From: Isoetes engelmannii
Taxonomy: Eukaryota > Streptophyta > Lycopodiopsida > Isoetales > Isoetaceae
NCBI GenBank assembly: GCA_011763485.2
Contig: JAANSK020101129.1
Location: 1-26,868 of the forward strand
Reading direction: 5' to 3'
Length of the DNA stretch: 26,868 nucleotides
Below are positions 12,101 through 21,299 of the stretch, piece by piece (position 1 is the stretch's first letter; the number at the start of each line of letters is the position of its first letter). The notes under the pieces were generated by a model. That model did not search any database. It had not been told where the DNA came from and was given only the letters and a program-made list of their open reading frames with translations. The position numbers and the translations under genes are program-made.

Positions 12101-15100
12101 TTAGGATATATGTCCTGGCATTTTGAAAGGAAGAATGTGCTTTGTCCTGGAATTTTGGAAGAAAGTAAATACATCTGCATAGCCAAATTATAGATTTGAA
12201 TGTGCACTTGCATGTTGGTAAAGGCACTTGTTTCAGCATTCATTTTTGCCTTTGTCCTTTGTCCTTTGAATACCTTTGAAGGTCGCTTGTGATTCTTCTT
12301 TGATTCTCATTTTATTCTCTTAACAATCAAAGTTGATGCTGCTGCACGTTGATTTTATTTTTCATTGTTCATTGTCCATCCTCCTTCCATTTTTGCTTGG
12401 TGAATAGGTATTTCTTGCTAGTTTAAAAGTGTGACTCTGATTTTGGCAGGTTATTTGCTGTGATTAATTGCCACAAGACTTAGATAGGATGGTTCTGCCG
12501 TTATTGACTGTTTGATTTGAATTTACACGTAGGTTTTTAAGCGGCTTTATGAGAATGCAGGGAGCAATTTGCATATATCAGCTCACTTAGCTATCTTGGA
12601 ATCTATACGCGATGTTTGTAAACGTGTAGTGAAAGAATTAACTAGCTGGGTAAGTATCGATGATTGTGATCAGATGGGAAAGTTGTGCTTATACTTTAAT
12701 CAGATACAAAATCTATGCCTGTTTATGTCCAGGTCATTTACTCAGATGATGAAAGGAGATATAACCGTGAGATAACTGTTGGTCTCATCAAGTCAGAGCT
12801 CATCAATTTGAATGACTACAATATCCATTTGGCAAAGCTAATGGATGGGGGTCGTAACAGTAAGTTATCCGAGCTAGCTGGCATTGCATTGTTGGGTTTT
12901 TTCTTAACCATGACATTTCATGTTTTTCAGCGGCAGCAACTGAGTTTGCAATATACATTGTGAAGACGTGTGTTGTTCAGGATGCCGGCATCAGTGCTAC
13001 TGAACTTTACAACGTGATTGATGCCCTGAGCAAGGTGGGACATGCTTATGGTATCTGAATCATCTTTTCTTTTAATATTTCATATTTCTGACACATATTC
13101 TTGTACAGGTAGCTCAACGTCCTGGGTCACCAGAGTCATTGCAGCAGCTGGTAGAGATAGCTAAGAACACATCCTCAAGTTTCAGTCAGGGTGTTGCTAC
13201 TGTTGCAAAAGAGGATAAATTAAAGATCTCTAAGGACAAAAAGGTTTGCCCAAGATTGAAAGCCTTCTATTCTATTTTTCATTGGTGGCAGAATAAGTAA
13301 TATGACTGATCTTTTTGAATTGCAGCCCTTATCAAGCCGTGCCACCATTAGGGATGAGGCTAAGATTACATCTTTAGCAGATCCAGTGGGTTTCCATGAG
13401 CAGGTCACTAGCTATTTATATTCAAACATGCCTCGCACTTAATGTTTTTTATATGTTACCCCTTGACTTTCTCGGGTTTCTTTCCAGGTCGTAAATCTCT
13501 TTGATGAATGGGCCCGTATCTGTAATTCTCCTGGAGTGAACGACAAAGCATATGCTGTGTACATATCTCAGCTTCAGCAATCAGGAATGCTGAAAGGAGA
13601 TGATGTTTCTGACCGGTTCTTCCGTCTTCTTCTGGTGAGTATGCTATATGAGGTGGATGTATTTGTACCTAAAAAATATTGTCTAGTTTTGGGATTAAAC
13701 GTCAAAGGGCTTTCTTCTATCTCCTTTTATTTGTAGTCTCTACGGGTGCAAACATCATCTCTAACCTTTATATCCATCCTTTTTCTATTGTGCAGGAGCT
13801 GTCAGTGATACAGTGCCTTAGTACAGATTCTACACTTCCTGTTGTCTCACAGCAGCAAGGGCAGTACCTATCGTTTGCAGCAATTGACATGTATGCAAAG
13901 CTTGTTGTATTGCTTGTAAAGGTATGCATACAGGAAGGCACAATTATCTTTTTACCTCTTTGAGTGAGCAAGTTTGTGCTCAAGCTTTTGCACACTTTGC
14001 AGTATTATGCTGGTGAGCCTTCAATGAGCAAGGTTAATCTTCTAGTGCGGGTAAAGTAACCTCTTGCAGCAGGAGTCGCCCTCTATTTTTCTGGTTGGCT
14101 TGTTGGTATTAATCAAGTACAATGCAGGTATTGACAGTTACTGCACGTGTAATCATGAGGGATGCTGAAGAAAAGAAAACAACATTTCACCCTCGTCCTT
14201 ATTTCCGCTTGTTCTTGAATTGGCTGATGGACTTCAACACATCAGACCCATTATTGGATTCTAGCAATTTCCAGGTTAGCACAATGAGCAAAAATGTTTG
14301 TTGTTTCTACAGTGACCTGTTTTTCTAAGACTTCTGTATCCAGGTATTAAGTGCTTTTGCAAATACGCTTCTCAATCTACAGCCCCTTCGTGTTCCTGGA
14401 TGGAGGTAATGATCTTTTAATTCTCCTATGGCTTTTCTTTGGTCGTTTACCTTACCTTTCTGTGGCAGTTTTGCTTGGTTGGAGTTGATTAGCCATCGCA
14501 TGTTCATGCCAAAATTGTTGCTAAGCAATGCTCAAAAGGGTTGGCCATTATTCCAGAAGCTATTAGTCGCTTTATTCAAGTTCATGGACCCTTACTTAAG
14601 AAATGCAGATTTAAGTGACCCAGTAAGAGCCTGACTACTTCCCCTATGGAGGGCTTGATTTGATACTGATTTGTTCAAAATTGACTGGTTTACCTCAGGT
14701 CAGGCTGCTCTATAAGGGAACACTTCGAGTGCTGCTAGTTTTGCTTCATGACTTCCCTGAATTTCTCTGTGATTATCATTTTAGTTTCTGTGATGTTATC
14801 CCTCCAAGTTGTATTCAGATGCGTAATCTTATTTTGAGTGCGTTCCCCCGTAACATGAGACTACCAGATCCATTTACACCAAATTTGAAGGTAACTTGAC
14901 AGCAGCACTGGTTACATGGCTATTTCTACTCAAGGGTTCATATGCCTGACATCAATGAACTTGATCCAGGTAGATCTGCTACCAGAGATAAGCCAAGCCC
15001 CACGTATCTTGTCTGACGTTGAGAATGCATTGAAGAGCAAGCAGCTCAAAACTGAGGTGGATGAGTACCTTAAGGTAGTAGTCTCGACGGCCCTTTTTTC

Positions 15101-15978
15101 ATTTGAGGTATATGTAACTTAGGCTAATCCTCGATACTTCGACAGACACGCCAACATGCTTCACTGTTCTCCGTTGATCTAAAACAGCGTCTCACACATT
15201 CCCAGTCAGAAACGTTGACAAGTGGTACTCGTTATAATGTGCCATTGATCAATTCCCTGGTGCTCTATGTTGGGATGCAGGTCAGTATGAGCCTTTCTAC
15301 CAATTTAAAACATTTTCTTTTGTCTAAAACTTTTAATTTATTTTCAGGCAATTCAACAACTTCAAAACAAAAGCACTCCACAACAGCTCGCAGTGCCAAC
15401 TACACCAATAACTCATAGTGCCCCCATGGATATCTTTCAAAGGCTGATTATGGAACTGGATACTGAAGGACGCTATTTATTCTTAAATGCCGTCGCAAAC
15501 CAATTGCGATACCCCAATAATCACACACATTACTTCTCATGCGTGTTGTTATACCTTTTTGCGGAGGCCAATCAGGTTCGGACTTTTTAGAGGTCACCAT
15601 TGGCTTCATGGTTTTAATTATTGATTTATTTATATATCAGGAGATTATTCAGGAGCAGATCACCCGTGTTCTATTGGAAAGATTGATTGTAAATCGTCCC
15701 CATCCATGGGGCCTTCTAATCACTTTCATTGAGCTTATAAAGGTGTGGAAGCAGCTTTTATTGTACAGCAAGTTGTGTTTGGTTCTGACATGGTTCAATT
15801 CTGTCTGATGCTTCTACAGAATCCAAGATACAGTTTCTGGACGCATGGGTTTACGCGATGTGCCCCCGAGATAGAGAGATTATTTGAATCGGTTGCAAGG
15901 TCATGTATGGGTCCCCCGCCGAAGCCCAGCGATGAAGAGATCACTTCTGTTCTTAATTCAGAAGGATTGAAGGGTTGA
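3114..15978 (+). CDS. NOT1: CCR4-NOT complex scaffold subunit 1 (NOT1/CNOT1), complete, 51 coding exons
   Basis: NOT1 is the large scaffold of the cytoplasmic CCR4-NOT deadenylase, which shortens mRNA poly(A) tails; it binds CAF1, CAF40 and NOT2/NOT3 in separate modules. The spliced frame encodes 2458 residues, close to plant NOT1 (about 2400), and I found no frameshift or internal stop. By approximate residue: N-terminal HEAT region 1-640; TTP-binding-type helical region 690-860, with FEEYRFFP and the [17 protein letters not shown] stretch; Q/S-rich linker 864-980; CAF1-binding MIF4G 985-1225, with [26 protein letters not shown] and [17 protein letters not shown]40-binding DUF3819 region 1320-1520, with [23 protein letters not shown]-rich linker 1525-1690; C-terminal NOT1 domain from about 1925, with [20 protein letters not shown] and [20 protein letters not shown]. 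The ATG at 3114 fits the N-terminus of plant NOT1. Introns average about 110 nt. Confidence 0.97.
6540..6620 (+). other. NOT1 intron 13: 81 nt, stop-free in frame
   Basis: This GT-AG intron is 27 codons long and has no stop in the frame of exons 13 and 14. If retained, it would insert 27 residues, beginning VYPFPLF, between DSK and [12 protein letters not shown] inside the TTP-binding-type region. Splicing it out restores the conserved sequence, so removal is expected to be the main form. Confidence 0.7.
7400..7570. repeat. Duplicated ~68-bp segment inside NOT1 intron 15
   Basis: tgcatgttcaaagcttgat at 7400 and tgcatgtttaaagcttgaa at 7501 each lead into gatgaatgagtcaattt and end in a ttgtgat motif, with a 101-bp period. 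This is the longest NOT1 intron (7154-7697, 544 nt), and the duplication accounts for part of its extra length. Confidence 0.8.
9843..9920 (+). other. NOT1 intron 26 with GC-AG borders
   Basis: The donor is TTGAAG|GCATGTAA and the acceptor is ttttattag at 9920. The protein needs K followed directly by DFVMEADDN, as in other NOT1 proteins. The nearby GT at 9847 would leave an exon end out of phase with the next exon, so GC at 9843-9844 is the supported donor. Confidence 0.8.
11352..11773 (+). other. NOT1 intron 32 with GC-AG borders
   Basis: The donor CAGAAG|GCAAGTAT is the classical strong GC donor context. The acceptor is gcattttggcag at 11773. The join gives SQK followed by [10 protein letters not shown], matching the plant NOT1 order around the start of the region after the P/S-rich linker. 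At 422 nt it is one of the three longest introns of the gene. Confidence 0.8.
11843..11917 (+). other. NOT1 intron 33: GC-AG, 75 nt, stop-free in frame
   Basis: The donor is ATTAAG|GCATGTTA and the acceptor is atgatatgcag at 11917. The interval is exactly 25 codons with no stop in the frame of the flanking exons, so both spliced and unspliced forms code. The inserted residues would begin [11 protein letters not shown] and are aromatic-rich, unlike the surrounding conserved sequence (DHEIK | [10 protein letters not shown]), which argues for an intron. A non-consensus donor combined with a stop-free body makes partial retention plausible. Confidence 0.65.
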
Positions 15979-16064
15979 TCATTCCTGTGCAAAATGTACC
16001 TTCATGTAAAATGTTGTAGATTACAGTGTCATTGGGAGTTTTAAACTACAACCATGATGTAACA
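15979..16064 (+). other. Start of NOT1 3' UTR
   Basis: These 86 nt after the stop codon are unique in the window. Beyond them the sequence enters the repeated ~290-bp segment, so the poly(A) site probably lies in repeat sequence. An aataaa at 16392-16397 is a possible signal, but nothing decides the cleavage site. Confidence 0.5.
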
Positions 16065-16358
16065 TAGTGTTTCTATATATGTTGGGTTGAGCTAGCCCAA
16101 GTTGAAGTGAAACGTCTATATAAAGTGATCTTTGTATATCTTTAAATGTTCCTAAGAAGAAGTTGCATCCCATTTATTGCAGAGCAAATTTGATTGCCTT
16201 TGTTGGAAATGACAACCTATGAATCCGGTTTTCTTTTTATGATAGCAAGAAGGTTTGCAAATTATCCAAGGCAATTAAGGTTTTGGTGCTGGCCGAAAAA
16301 AAGGGGTTAGGGTTTTTATAAATACTAGAAAAAGTGCTCAATGTTGTTGGGCTTATAA
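16065..16358 (+). repeat. Dispersed or duplicated segment R, copy 1
   Basis: It begins tagtgtttctatatatgttg and runs to about 16358. It matches 17994-18763 (copy 2) at roughly 94-95% by eye over the first ~220 bp, then more loosely through a shared plant telobox (ttagggttt at 16307-16315) and a gaaaaagtgctcaa motif. It contains a small inverted repeat, tgggttgagctagccca. No coding capacity is seen. It may be a non-autonomous element or a segmental duplication of the region after NOT1. Confidence 0.85.
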
Positions 16359-16378
16359 TGTTTGCCCAATCAAAAACA

Positions 16379-16430
16379 GTATATCTATTATAATAAAGAA
16401 ATAAGTATATCTATTATAATAAAGAAATAG
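16379..16430. repeat. 26-bp tandem repeat, two units
   Basis: gtatatctattataataaag plus aaata occurs at 16379-16404 and 16405-16430 with a single final-base difference. It lies just beyond copy 1 of segment R. Confidence 0.9.
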
Positions 16431-16920
16431 TGTAGAAATAGTGTGTGTGAGCAAGTGAGTGAGTCTTCAACTCCTTATCAACGGCTAGGAAGGTGCCATG
16501 TGGCGCGATCTGGGCCGTCTATCTTTCAAGCTCATTTGAACTTCATTTAAAAACTTTTTATGTCCCCCAAACCCCCCAAAACCCCATCTTTACCACTAGA
16601 CCAAACATTGATTCCTTGACATAATTGGAAGTCCAAATATAGTTAAGGGTGAGGCCAAATCAAATGGAATACTCTAGAGAGCTTTAGATGGCCCTAGCAT
16701 GTTTTAGAATGTCCTAGAATATTGTAGATGCTAATGGATAGGCAGCTCAAATCTAAATATAGAAAGTTTTTTTTCAAAACTTGCAGATTAAAAATAGAAT
16801 CTTCTAGATTGTTCTAGATGCTTAGAAGTAAGCAAGCGAGTCTAAAAACAGAAAGTTTTTTTGAAATTTTACAAAAACTAAAATAGAATGTCCAAGAATG
16901 TCTTAGAATATTTTAGATTG
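16431..16920. other. Unannotated spacer
   Basis: No gene or recognised element is seen. A short GC-richer patch, gtgccatgtggcgcgatctg at 16493-16512, followed by ggccgtctatc, stands out from the AT-rich surroundings. Short imperfect repeats of the type gaatgtcctagaat/agaatgtcttagaat lie near 16708 and 16890. Confidence 0.5.
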
Positions 16921-17448
16921 TATAGGTATGATAGGAATAGGTATAGATGTATAGGTATACGTATGATAGGTGTATAAGTGATAGATATAGGTATGATAGG
17001 TGTATAGGTATGATAGGTATAGGTATATAGGTGTATAAGTCATAGGTATGATAGACATGGTAGGTATAGGCATGATAGATATAGGTATAGGTATGATAGG
17101 TATGGTATAGGTATAGATAGGATATGTATAGGTATGATATAGGTATGATAGGTATGGGTATGATGGGTATAAGTATAGGTATGATAGGTATAGGTATAGG
17201 TAGGTATGATAAATATGATACGTATAGGTATCATAAGTATAGGTATGCTAGGTATAGGTATCATAGGTATAGGTATAATATGTATAGGTATAGGTATGAT
17301 AGGTATAGATATGATGGTACGATACATATAGGTATGATAGTTATAGATATAGATATGATAGATATAGGTATAGGTATAGGTATGATAGGTGTATATGTAT
17401 CATAGATGTATAGGTATAGGTATGATAGGTGTATATGTATCATAGATC
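16921..17448. repeat. Compound microsatellite/minisatellite of TATAGG and TATGATAGG units
   Basis: About 525 bp consist almost wholly of interleaved tataggta and tatgataggta units, with some catagg variants. At the right end a higher-order 40-bp unit, containing tatgataggtgtatatgtat followed by catagat, is present twice (about 17371-17410 and 17411-17448). The long open frames here on both strands (rich in Ile, Tyr, Met, Gly) are a by-product of the repeat and are not genes. Confidence 0.95.
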
Positions 17449-17461
17449 CAAATCGAGGCGA

Positions 17462-17484
17462 GGCCCCGGCTGGAGGCCGGGGCC
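17462..17484. repeat. Perfect GC hairpin, 9-bp stem and 5-nt loop
   Basis: ggccccggc at 17462-17470 is the exact reverse complement of gccggggcc at 17476-17484, with loop tggag. It marks a sharp switch from the AT-rich microsatellite to GC-richer sequence. Confidence 0.9.
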
Positions 17485-17756
17485 GAGCCGATGAGTGTAA
17501 AAGAAAAGGGACCGATTAGTTTATTACATAAGATTATCAATGGTTATTGAAGGTATTCGTATCAAAATACGTAGAATGCTGATGGTGGCAGGCCAGATGC
17601 GGGCAAGATTCGAAAGATTCGCTGTTTTTGTGCTTTGGCATGGTGTTCGGGTGGGACGGAGGCCATGTGCTTCTTGCCAGGTGTCTCTACTTTGGTGGCA
17701 TTCCAAATCCGGCGTTTCTGGTTTGCGTGTTCCTGGCCTGCCTCTGTCGCGTTCAA

Positions 17757-17808
17757 GTTTTCTGGATGGGTATGTGGCCCTAGTTTTCTGAATGGGTATC
17801 TGGCCCTG
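17757..17808. repeat. 26-bp tandem repeat, two units
   Basis: gttttctggatgggtatgtg followed by gcccta (17757-17782) is repeated as gttttctgaatgggtatctg followed by gccctg (17783-17808). Confidence 0.85.
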
Positions 17809-17993
17809 CGCACGGAATCTGCCGGCCGTCCCTCTGTCTGAAGTGGCTGGGGTGAATTTAATTGAAGGCGCAGTTCCTGCTGGGTGGATCCGTCCCTGTG
17901 TTTGGAAGCTCCTTCATTTCTGCTCCCTATTCGTGTCCCATCCTTTTGGTGTTCTCGATATGGTGTGCAGGTGCCTGGTTGATTCGGTTTAGG

Positions 17994-18763
17994 TAGTGTT
18001 TCTATATATGTTGGGTTGAGCTAGCCCAAGTTGAAGTGAAAAGTCTTTATAAAGTGATCTTTGTACATCTTTAAATGTTTTTGAAGAAGAAGTTGCATCC
18101 CATTTATTGCAAAGCAAATTTGATTGCCCTTGTTGGAAATGACAACCTATGAATCCGGTTTTGTTTTTGTGATAGCAAGAAGGTTTGCAAATTATCCCAG
18201 GCAATTAAGGTTTTGTTTGTAGGTTTTAGTAATGGTTGGCCAAAAAAAGGGGGTTAGGGTTTTAAACGGGTAAAAATTGTGAAATACCTTTATGTTTTGT
18301 TATAATTGTGCAAACGCCCCTCATTTTGGGGGTATTTTTTATGGAAATAATCGCAACTTTTTTGCGATGATCTAAATGAAAATATTATCTTCAGATGTAT
18401 TATGGAGGATGATGAGATCTTTCTTTCAAACCTAAGATCACCGGATCAGAGTCCGAAATCACAAGTTATGTGATTTTTAATACACACAAAATTTCTAAGA
18501 ATTTAGGAGGGATTTAGAAGACCATAGCTTAAAATTTTCGACTCTGATTAAGGTGATCTTAACATTGATGGATAGATCTCATTCTCCTCTACAATACATC
18601 TGAAAAACACATTTTCATTTGGATCATCGCAAATAAGTTGCGGTCATTTCTATAAAAATATCCAAAAAACGAGGGGCAATTTTTGCAAAACATAAGAGTA
18701 TTTCACAGTTTTTTCTTTTCAAATATACCTGAAAAAGTGCCCAACATTGTTGGCCTTCTATTA
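17994..18763 (+). repeat. Segment R, copy 2, split by an inserted MITE
   Basis: It starts with the same tagtgtttctatatatgttg as copy 1 and follows it closely to ggcaattaaggtttt near 18215. It then has about 20 extra bases, the shared telobox (ttagggttt at 18254-18262), and is interrupted. After the insertion, sequence resembling copy 1 resumes (gaaaaagtgcccaacattgt at 18731-18750) and fades by about 18763. Confidence 0.85.
18268..18715. mobile_element. Foldback MITE (long terminal inverted repeats, ~448 bp)
   Basis: The left arm, about 18268-18459, pairs with the right arm, about 18535-18715, along almost its whole length. Examples are gtgaaatacctttatgtttt against gtgaaatactcttatgtttt, gcgatgatctaaatgaaaat against gcgatgatccaaatgaaaat, and aagatcaccggatcagagtc against aagatcaccttaatcagagt (right arm as reverse complement). 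The loop is about 75 bp. Termini are near gggtaaaaattgtg and its imperfect partner. Flanks ttttaaa (left) and ttttcaaa (right) may be a degenerate 8-9 bp target duplication, as in Mutator-like elements, but this is not certain. There is no transposase. Confidence 0.85.
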
Positions 18764-19880
18764 GGATGAAATTAAAGAACTAGTACATTGAATTAAATTT
18801 TATTGTTCAAAGACTAGATGGCCTAGATCAAAAGGTTGAACTAGAAATAGGTTGACCACTTTGAGCATATATGGTAAATGCCATTAATTGAATTTTAGTA
18901 TTGTTTTATTGGCAACAGAAGCAAATATGGTTCAAGCACAAATGTTGGGCCACAAATCGCATTCGAACTCAGAAATTTCCAAGCAGAAATGCATGCAAGC
19001 CTGTAATTAAAGAGGTCTGCAATTACATTTCTCAAAAGACTGGAACAGAAAATGAAGCAATATCACCCTAATATATAGAAAGGAACAAAAGATGAAGCAA
19101 TATCACCCTAATAAATAGAAAGAACAATCAATCTAACCGATGCTTCATAAAGAAAATGGTACATAAATAGAAATGCTTCATATCGAAAATGGTACATAAT
19201 TAGAAAGGACAATCAACCTAACTGATGCTTCATAAAGAAAATGGTATTGGAGCTCTTCGATGTTCCAAGGTAAAAGGGATACCTTTCTATGCAAAATAAC
19301 AACCACATGAAACAACCAAGAAGGGAATATTTCACGGAGGGGGGCAGGGTTGCCTTTAAGGGGCTATTTATAGCCAAATGGCTATATTTTGAATATTTTT
19401 GAAAATGAGATAGTAAGTTGACTAGGTTACTATTGAGAACATTTTTTATTCTTTCGCCAAATTTTGACACTTCATCCTCACGCCTTTCTTAAATTAGTCA
19501 TGCATTCTTAAGCTTAGGTCTAGAGCTTCGCCTCCAGTTCTATAGATCTGAATGTTTAGGATTATAGATTAGCCCCCTTCATCCTTGTAGATCAAGTAAT
19601 CCTTTACTAGCTCTACTGGCCAATAGTAAAATGATACAAAATTTGCCAACAATTACTCAATTTTAGCAAAATATAATAGGGCTCTTTAGGATACCAAATC
19701 CCTTTTAAGTTATATGTAGGTTGAAATCTACTTGTTTTTTCCCAATATTCATAATAACATTGGCAAGATTCGCCTGAGTTTCTATAAAACAATTCAAGTC
19801 GTAAAAAACAAATCGCCAACATAACTAATATAGGAAGCCTATGATTCGCCTCACCTTCTAGATTACACCTATGCAAGTAC
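18764..19880. other. AT-rich intergenic DNA
   Basis: No gene is recognised. It holds the tandem repeats listed separately. Several minus-strand open frames (19213-19470, 19613-19897) have no recognisable motifs. Confidence 0.6.
19042..19246. repeat. Nested tandem repeats (40-bp units and ~86-bp units)
   Basis: A 40-bp unit containing gaagcaatatcaccctaata is present at 19042-19081 and 19082-19121. It is followed by a larger unit with acaatcaatctaacc, gatgcttcataaagaaaatg and gtacataa that recurs in full or in part at 19122, 19174 and 19208. Confidence 0.85.
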
Positions 19881-21297
19881 GGGCTTAAGGGCAACACTGG
19901 TTGTCGGGAACTTCATTTGGGAGGGAACAAAGGAGGGTGTTGCTACCAAGGTCAATTGGAAAAAGTGCTTGTTGCCAAAGCATTTCGGTGGCCTTAGGAT
20001 GATCAATTTAATTTTGCAAAGCAAAGTGATGAATTTAAAGTTTTATTTAGAAAAATTTGAATAATGTGGACGAGTCTCCAGGCTTCCGTCTTGTTTATCA
20101 GTCTTCGCAAATGATCATCTCTTCTGGGTCTCCATCTGTTAGGCCACTTCTCCCTTGGGCCCTATTTTACCCAATGACGGCATACCCTAATGCCTCTCCA
20201 TTTCTTAGAGGACTGCTAATTGCATGGGAGATTGTACGATCTCTGCTTCATTTTCACCATCTTGCGCACACAAGCACTATTGCAAGTTATTGGTGGATTC
20301 CCTTATAGACGGTGGTCCTTTGGGGTCTTCAGTCCACCCATTGACACAACATCGATGGAAGTTGGCAAGTGTACATATGAAATCTGATTGGTATAATGCT
20401 CAGATGCGGTTGTGATATGAGAAGAGTTTAAAGCTAAGTTCCTCCTTTTAAAGTGGGATCGGGCTATTTGGCAGATGGTATCTTCAATTCTTCCTCCAAT
20501 TGCACAAGTGGATGCCCCCCCAGCTTTGGGTAGTACATGAGCGTGACAAAGCAGATAAGTTGGTGAACTCCATGTACAAGATCTTTCTCGCTCCTAACGT
20601 CTTGCCTCCTTCATTCAAGTGGTCCTTGATCATTCCTAGGGAGCGGCAGAAAGCAGTATGGAAATGGGTATGGGATAAGTTGCTCCATCCCAAAGTATCT
20701 GTTTTATGGTGGCAAATCATTCATCGTTGTGTGCGAGTCAATATTTTGGTGCACAGAGTTTCACCCAGAGGTTTTTGCACTTTGTCCCTTACATGCACAG
20801 AGGGACGAGACAATTGATCATTGCTTCTTCCTGTGTAGCCATGTCAGGCATGCGTGGTTGTGGCTTCAGGGCCTCTTTCACTGCAGTTTGAATAGCCAAC
20901 ATGTGTTATTAGCAATCTATCCAAATGGTTGGAAAAATTTGGTGAAAAGGGCATTTCATTTGGCCTCTGCATGGATCATCTGGCCCATTATTTGGAAAAG
21001 AAGGAACCTTCTCATATTCAAAGGCCTTGCTTGTTCTGATGCACAGGTTCTTCTCGATGCCCAACAACGAATTGTCACGGCATATATGTGCTTATTAACT
21101 GCTAATGCGATAAAGAGCCGTATTTGGGAGCATTATCTTCAGATTCGTGCTTACTCGTGAGCTTTTGCGTGCTCTTCACACTGCTGAAATGTTGTATTTG
21201 AGTGGAGTGGATTTGCTCTGGCGGACATTTTCTCCACTGAGTTTTTAGTCCCCATAACTTTCTTTGGATAATAAAAGCTCCTGTCCTTCAAAAAAAA
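19881..21297 (+). mobile_element. 5'-truncated, decayed plant LINE (end of RT plus zinc-binding region, poly-A tail)
   Basis: The conceptual frames show the C-terminal part of a plant L1-type reverse transcriptase region: NFIWEG and CLLPKHFGGLRMINL at 19900-20050, then a degenerate middle. The zf-RVT zinc-binding region follows, with WDKLLHPKVSVLWWQIIHRC, CPLHAQRDETIDHCFFLC and a long C-terminal tail, at about 20640-21160. A stop, a short 3' UTR containing aataaaa and a run of nine A (21289-21297) follow. The frame is broken at several places between 20050 and 20800, so it is inactive. The 5' end is not sharply defined, and no convincing target-site duplication was found. Confidence 0.85.
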
Positions 21298-21299
21298 AT

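Larger units (their letters stand above)
9737..15978 (+). other. NOT1 exon map, coding exons 26-51
   Basis: Exons: 9737-9842, 9921-10016, 10086-10235, 10312-10482, 10698-10933, 11020-11149, 11223-11351, 11774-11842, 11918-11995, 12533-12649, 12733-12859, 12931-13034, 13109-13243, 13326-13403, 13488-13634, 13796-13921, 14003-14050, 14128-14274, 14344-14405, 14469-14622, 14699-14890, 14970-15074, 15146-15280, 15348-15575, 15641-15742, 15820-15978 (stop TGA 15976-15978). Phases agree at every junction and the total coding length is 7377 nt. Exons 26, 32 and 33 end at GC rather than GT donors. Exons 42 (48 nt) and 21 (48 nt) are the smallest. Confidence 0.88.
17449..17993. other. GC-richer segment without recognised gene
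   Basis: This ~545-bp stretch is clearly richer in G and C than its neighbours and has overlapping open frames on both strands of 60-83 codons. None shows a domain I recognise, and the forward frames are rich in W, C, R and V, typical of chance frames in GT/GC-rich DNA. It lies between the two copies of segment R, so it may be the interior of a composite element or captured DNA. Confidence 0.5.

Noticed and set aside
17040-17443. Open frames of 60-95 codons on both strands in the satellite
   Set aside because: They are pure translations of TATAGG/TATGATAGG units, present on both strands because the repeat rarely makes stops.
17540-17841. Overlapping 68-83 codon frames in the GC-rich island as a gene
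   Set aside because: They run in several frames on both strands without recognisable motifs, which is typical of chance frames in GC-richer DNA.
16065-18763. Segment R copies as the two LTRs of one retroelement
   Set aside because: No TG...CA ends, primer-binding site, polypurine tract or gag/pol similarity are visible in or between the copies.
20484-20720. Minus-strand frame over the LINE
   Set aside because: It is antisense to the zinc-binding region of the LINE, whose sense frame carries the recognisable motifs.
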